5,506 nucleotides of DNA. It comes from Chloroflexota bacterium. GTDB lineage: Bacteria; Chloroflexota; Limnocylindria; Limnocylindrales; CSP1-4. A model generated the notes under the pieces. That model saw nothing but the letters and a program-made list of their open reading frames with translations, was not told the origin of the DNA and made no database searches. Position numbers and translations under genes: made by a program. Within the stretch, counting starts at the first letter, position 1; each line of letters opens with the position of its first letter. The stretch spans positions 1 to 5,506 of the forward strand of contig JAKAMV010000694.1 in assembly GCA_021812735.1 (NCBI GenBank), given 5' to 3'. Below, piece by piece: positions 5,136 to 5,506 of this stretch.

Positions 5136-5506
5136 GTGCCGACCCGGCCCGCCCCGTCCGATATCGGGGCACCTCCCCCTCCCACGCCTCGCGATGCGAC
5201 GGACCCGCCTGACGTGGCTGCCGTGGGCGACGACGCGACGGGCCTCACGCAGCGCGAGCTGCTGATGGAGATGCGGGAGGACATCAGGGGGCTCAGGGCC
5301 AGCGTCGACGCGATCGCCAAGGACCAGGCGCTCGGCGTCGAGCGGCGAGCTGCCATGCAGCGCTCCGCCGACTCGATCTACACCCGTCTCGACGGGCACG
5401 ACCGCGACCTCGACCGCATGCAGGCGTGGCAGGACCGCGCCGACGGCGCGCTCGTTCTCGCGCGCTGGGCACTCGGCGCGTCGCTCGTCTCGCTGGTGGC
5501 CGTCGC
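5136..5506 (+). CDS. Coiled-coil protein with membrane segment, phage/holin-like (partial, 3' end off window)
   Basis: The frame stays open to the right edge (at least 123 codons). A Pro-rich beginning (GAPPPPTPRDATDPPD) leads to a charged, heptad-like helix (about 38-103: TQRELLMEMREDIRGLR, ERRAAMQRSADSIYTRLD, HDRDLDRMQAWQDR) and then a hydrophobic stretch (ALVLARWALGASLVSLVAVA) that looks like a transmembrane segment cut by the window end. Third positions are almost all G/C from about 5214 on. Coiled coil followed by a membrane helix is common among small phage proteins near lysis genes, but no specific family is recognised. No good ribosome site is seen for GTG 5136; GTG 5214 or GTG 5223 are alternative starts, and the Pro-rich part has weaker coding bias. 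Reading this as a prophage flank is inference. Confidence 0.6.
   Translation, partial: MPTRPAPSDIGAPPPPTPRDATDPPDVAAVGDDATGLTQRELLMEMREDIRGLRASVDAIAKDQALGVERRAAMQRSADSIYTRLDGHDRDLDRMQAWQDRADGALVLARWALGASLVSLVAV

Overview
The window is high-GC throughout, with strongly G/C-biased third codon positions, an actinobacterial-type large serine recombinase and a TAnnnT-type -10 candidate. This suggests an actinomycete-like (Actinomycetota) chromosome, plasmid or integrated element, possibly uncultured. The species cannot be named from the sequence.

Layout. (1) Bases 1-340 are very GC-rich, have no convincing gene, and hold several perfect inverted repeats. The best has 18-bp arms around 14 bases at 99-148. 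(2) A tiny 38-codon gene (341-457) overlaps by ATGA the start of a 513-aa large serine recombinase (454-1995, + strand). This is the only gene in the window with a firm biochemical assignment. (3) From the 3' end of the recombinase to about 4964 lies an accessory stretch punctuated by related short sites. S1 (1895-1955) lies inside the recombinase 3' end, followed by S2 (2025-2090), S3 (3007-3073) and S4 (about 4923-4964). S2 and S3 share 20 identical bases. S3 and S4 share 24 of 31 bases. All are in the same orientation, and S1, S2 and S4 (S3 weakly) carry a hairpin. (4) The sites bound two cargo blocks whose genes all lie on the minus strand, facing the 3' end of the recombinase. Block A (about 2085-3047) carries a SnoaL/NTF2-like gene plus a coding-looking remnant. 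Block B (about 3068-4938) carries a tight three-gene operon: a TIGR04255-family protein, a small GWDG-motif protein joined to it by an ATGA overlap, and a VHPxQV-type small protein interrupted by an apparent -1 frameshift. (5) Beyond S4 are three further inverted repeats, one terminator-like, and the 5' part of a + strand gene for a coiled-coil protein with a membrane segment. It runs off the right edge and looks phage- or holin-like.

Interpretation. A serine recombinase followed by like-oriented, partly conserved sites that separate unrelated cargo, with lower-GC cargo in block B, resembles an integron or cassette array, but with a serine rather than a tyrosine recombinase. That reading is inference. 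The direct evidence is the repeated sites, their spacing, and the uniform orientation of the cargo genes.
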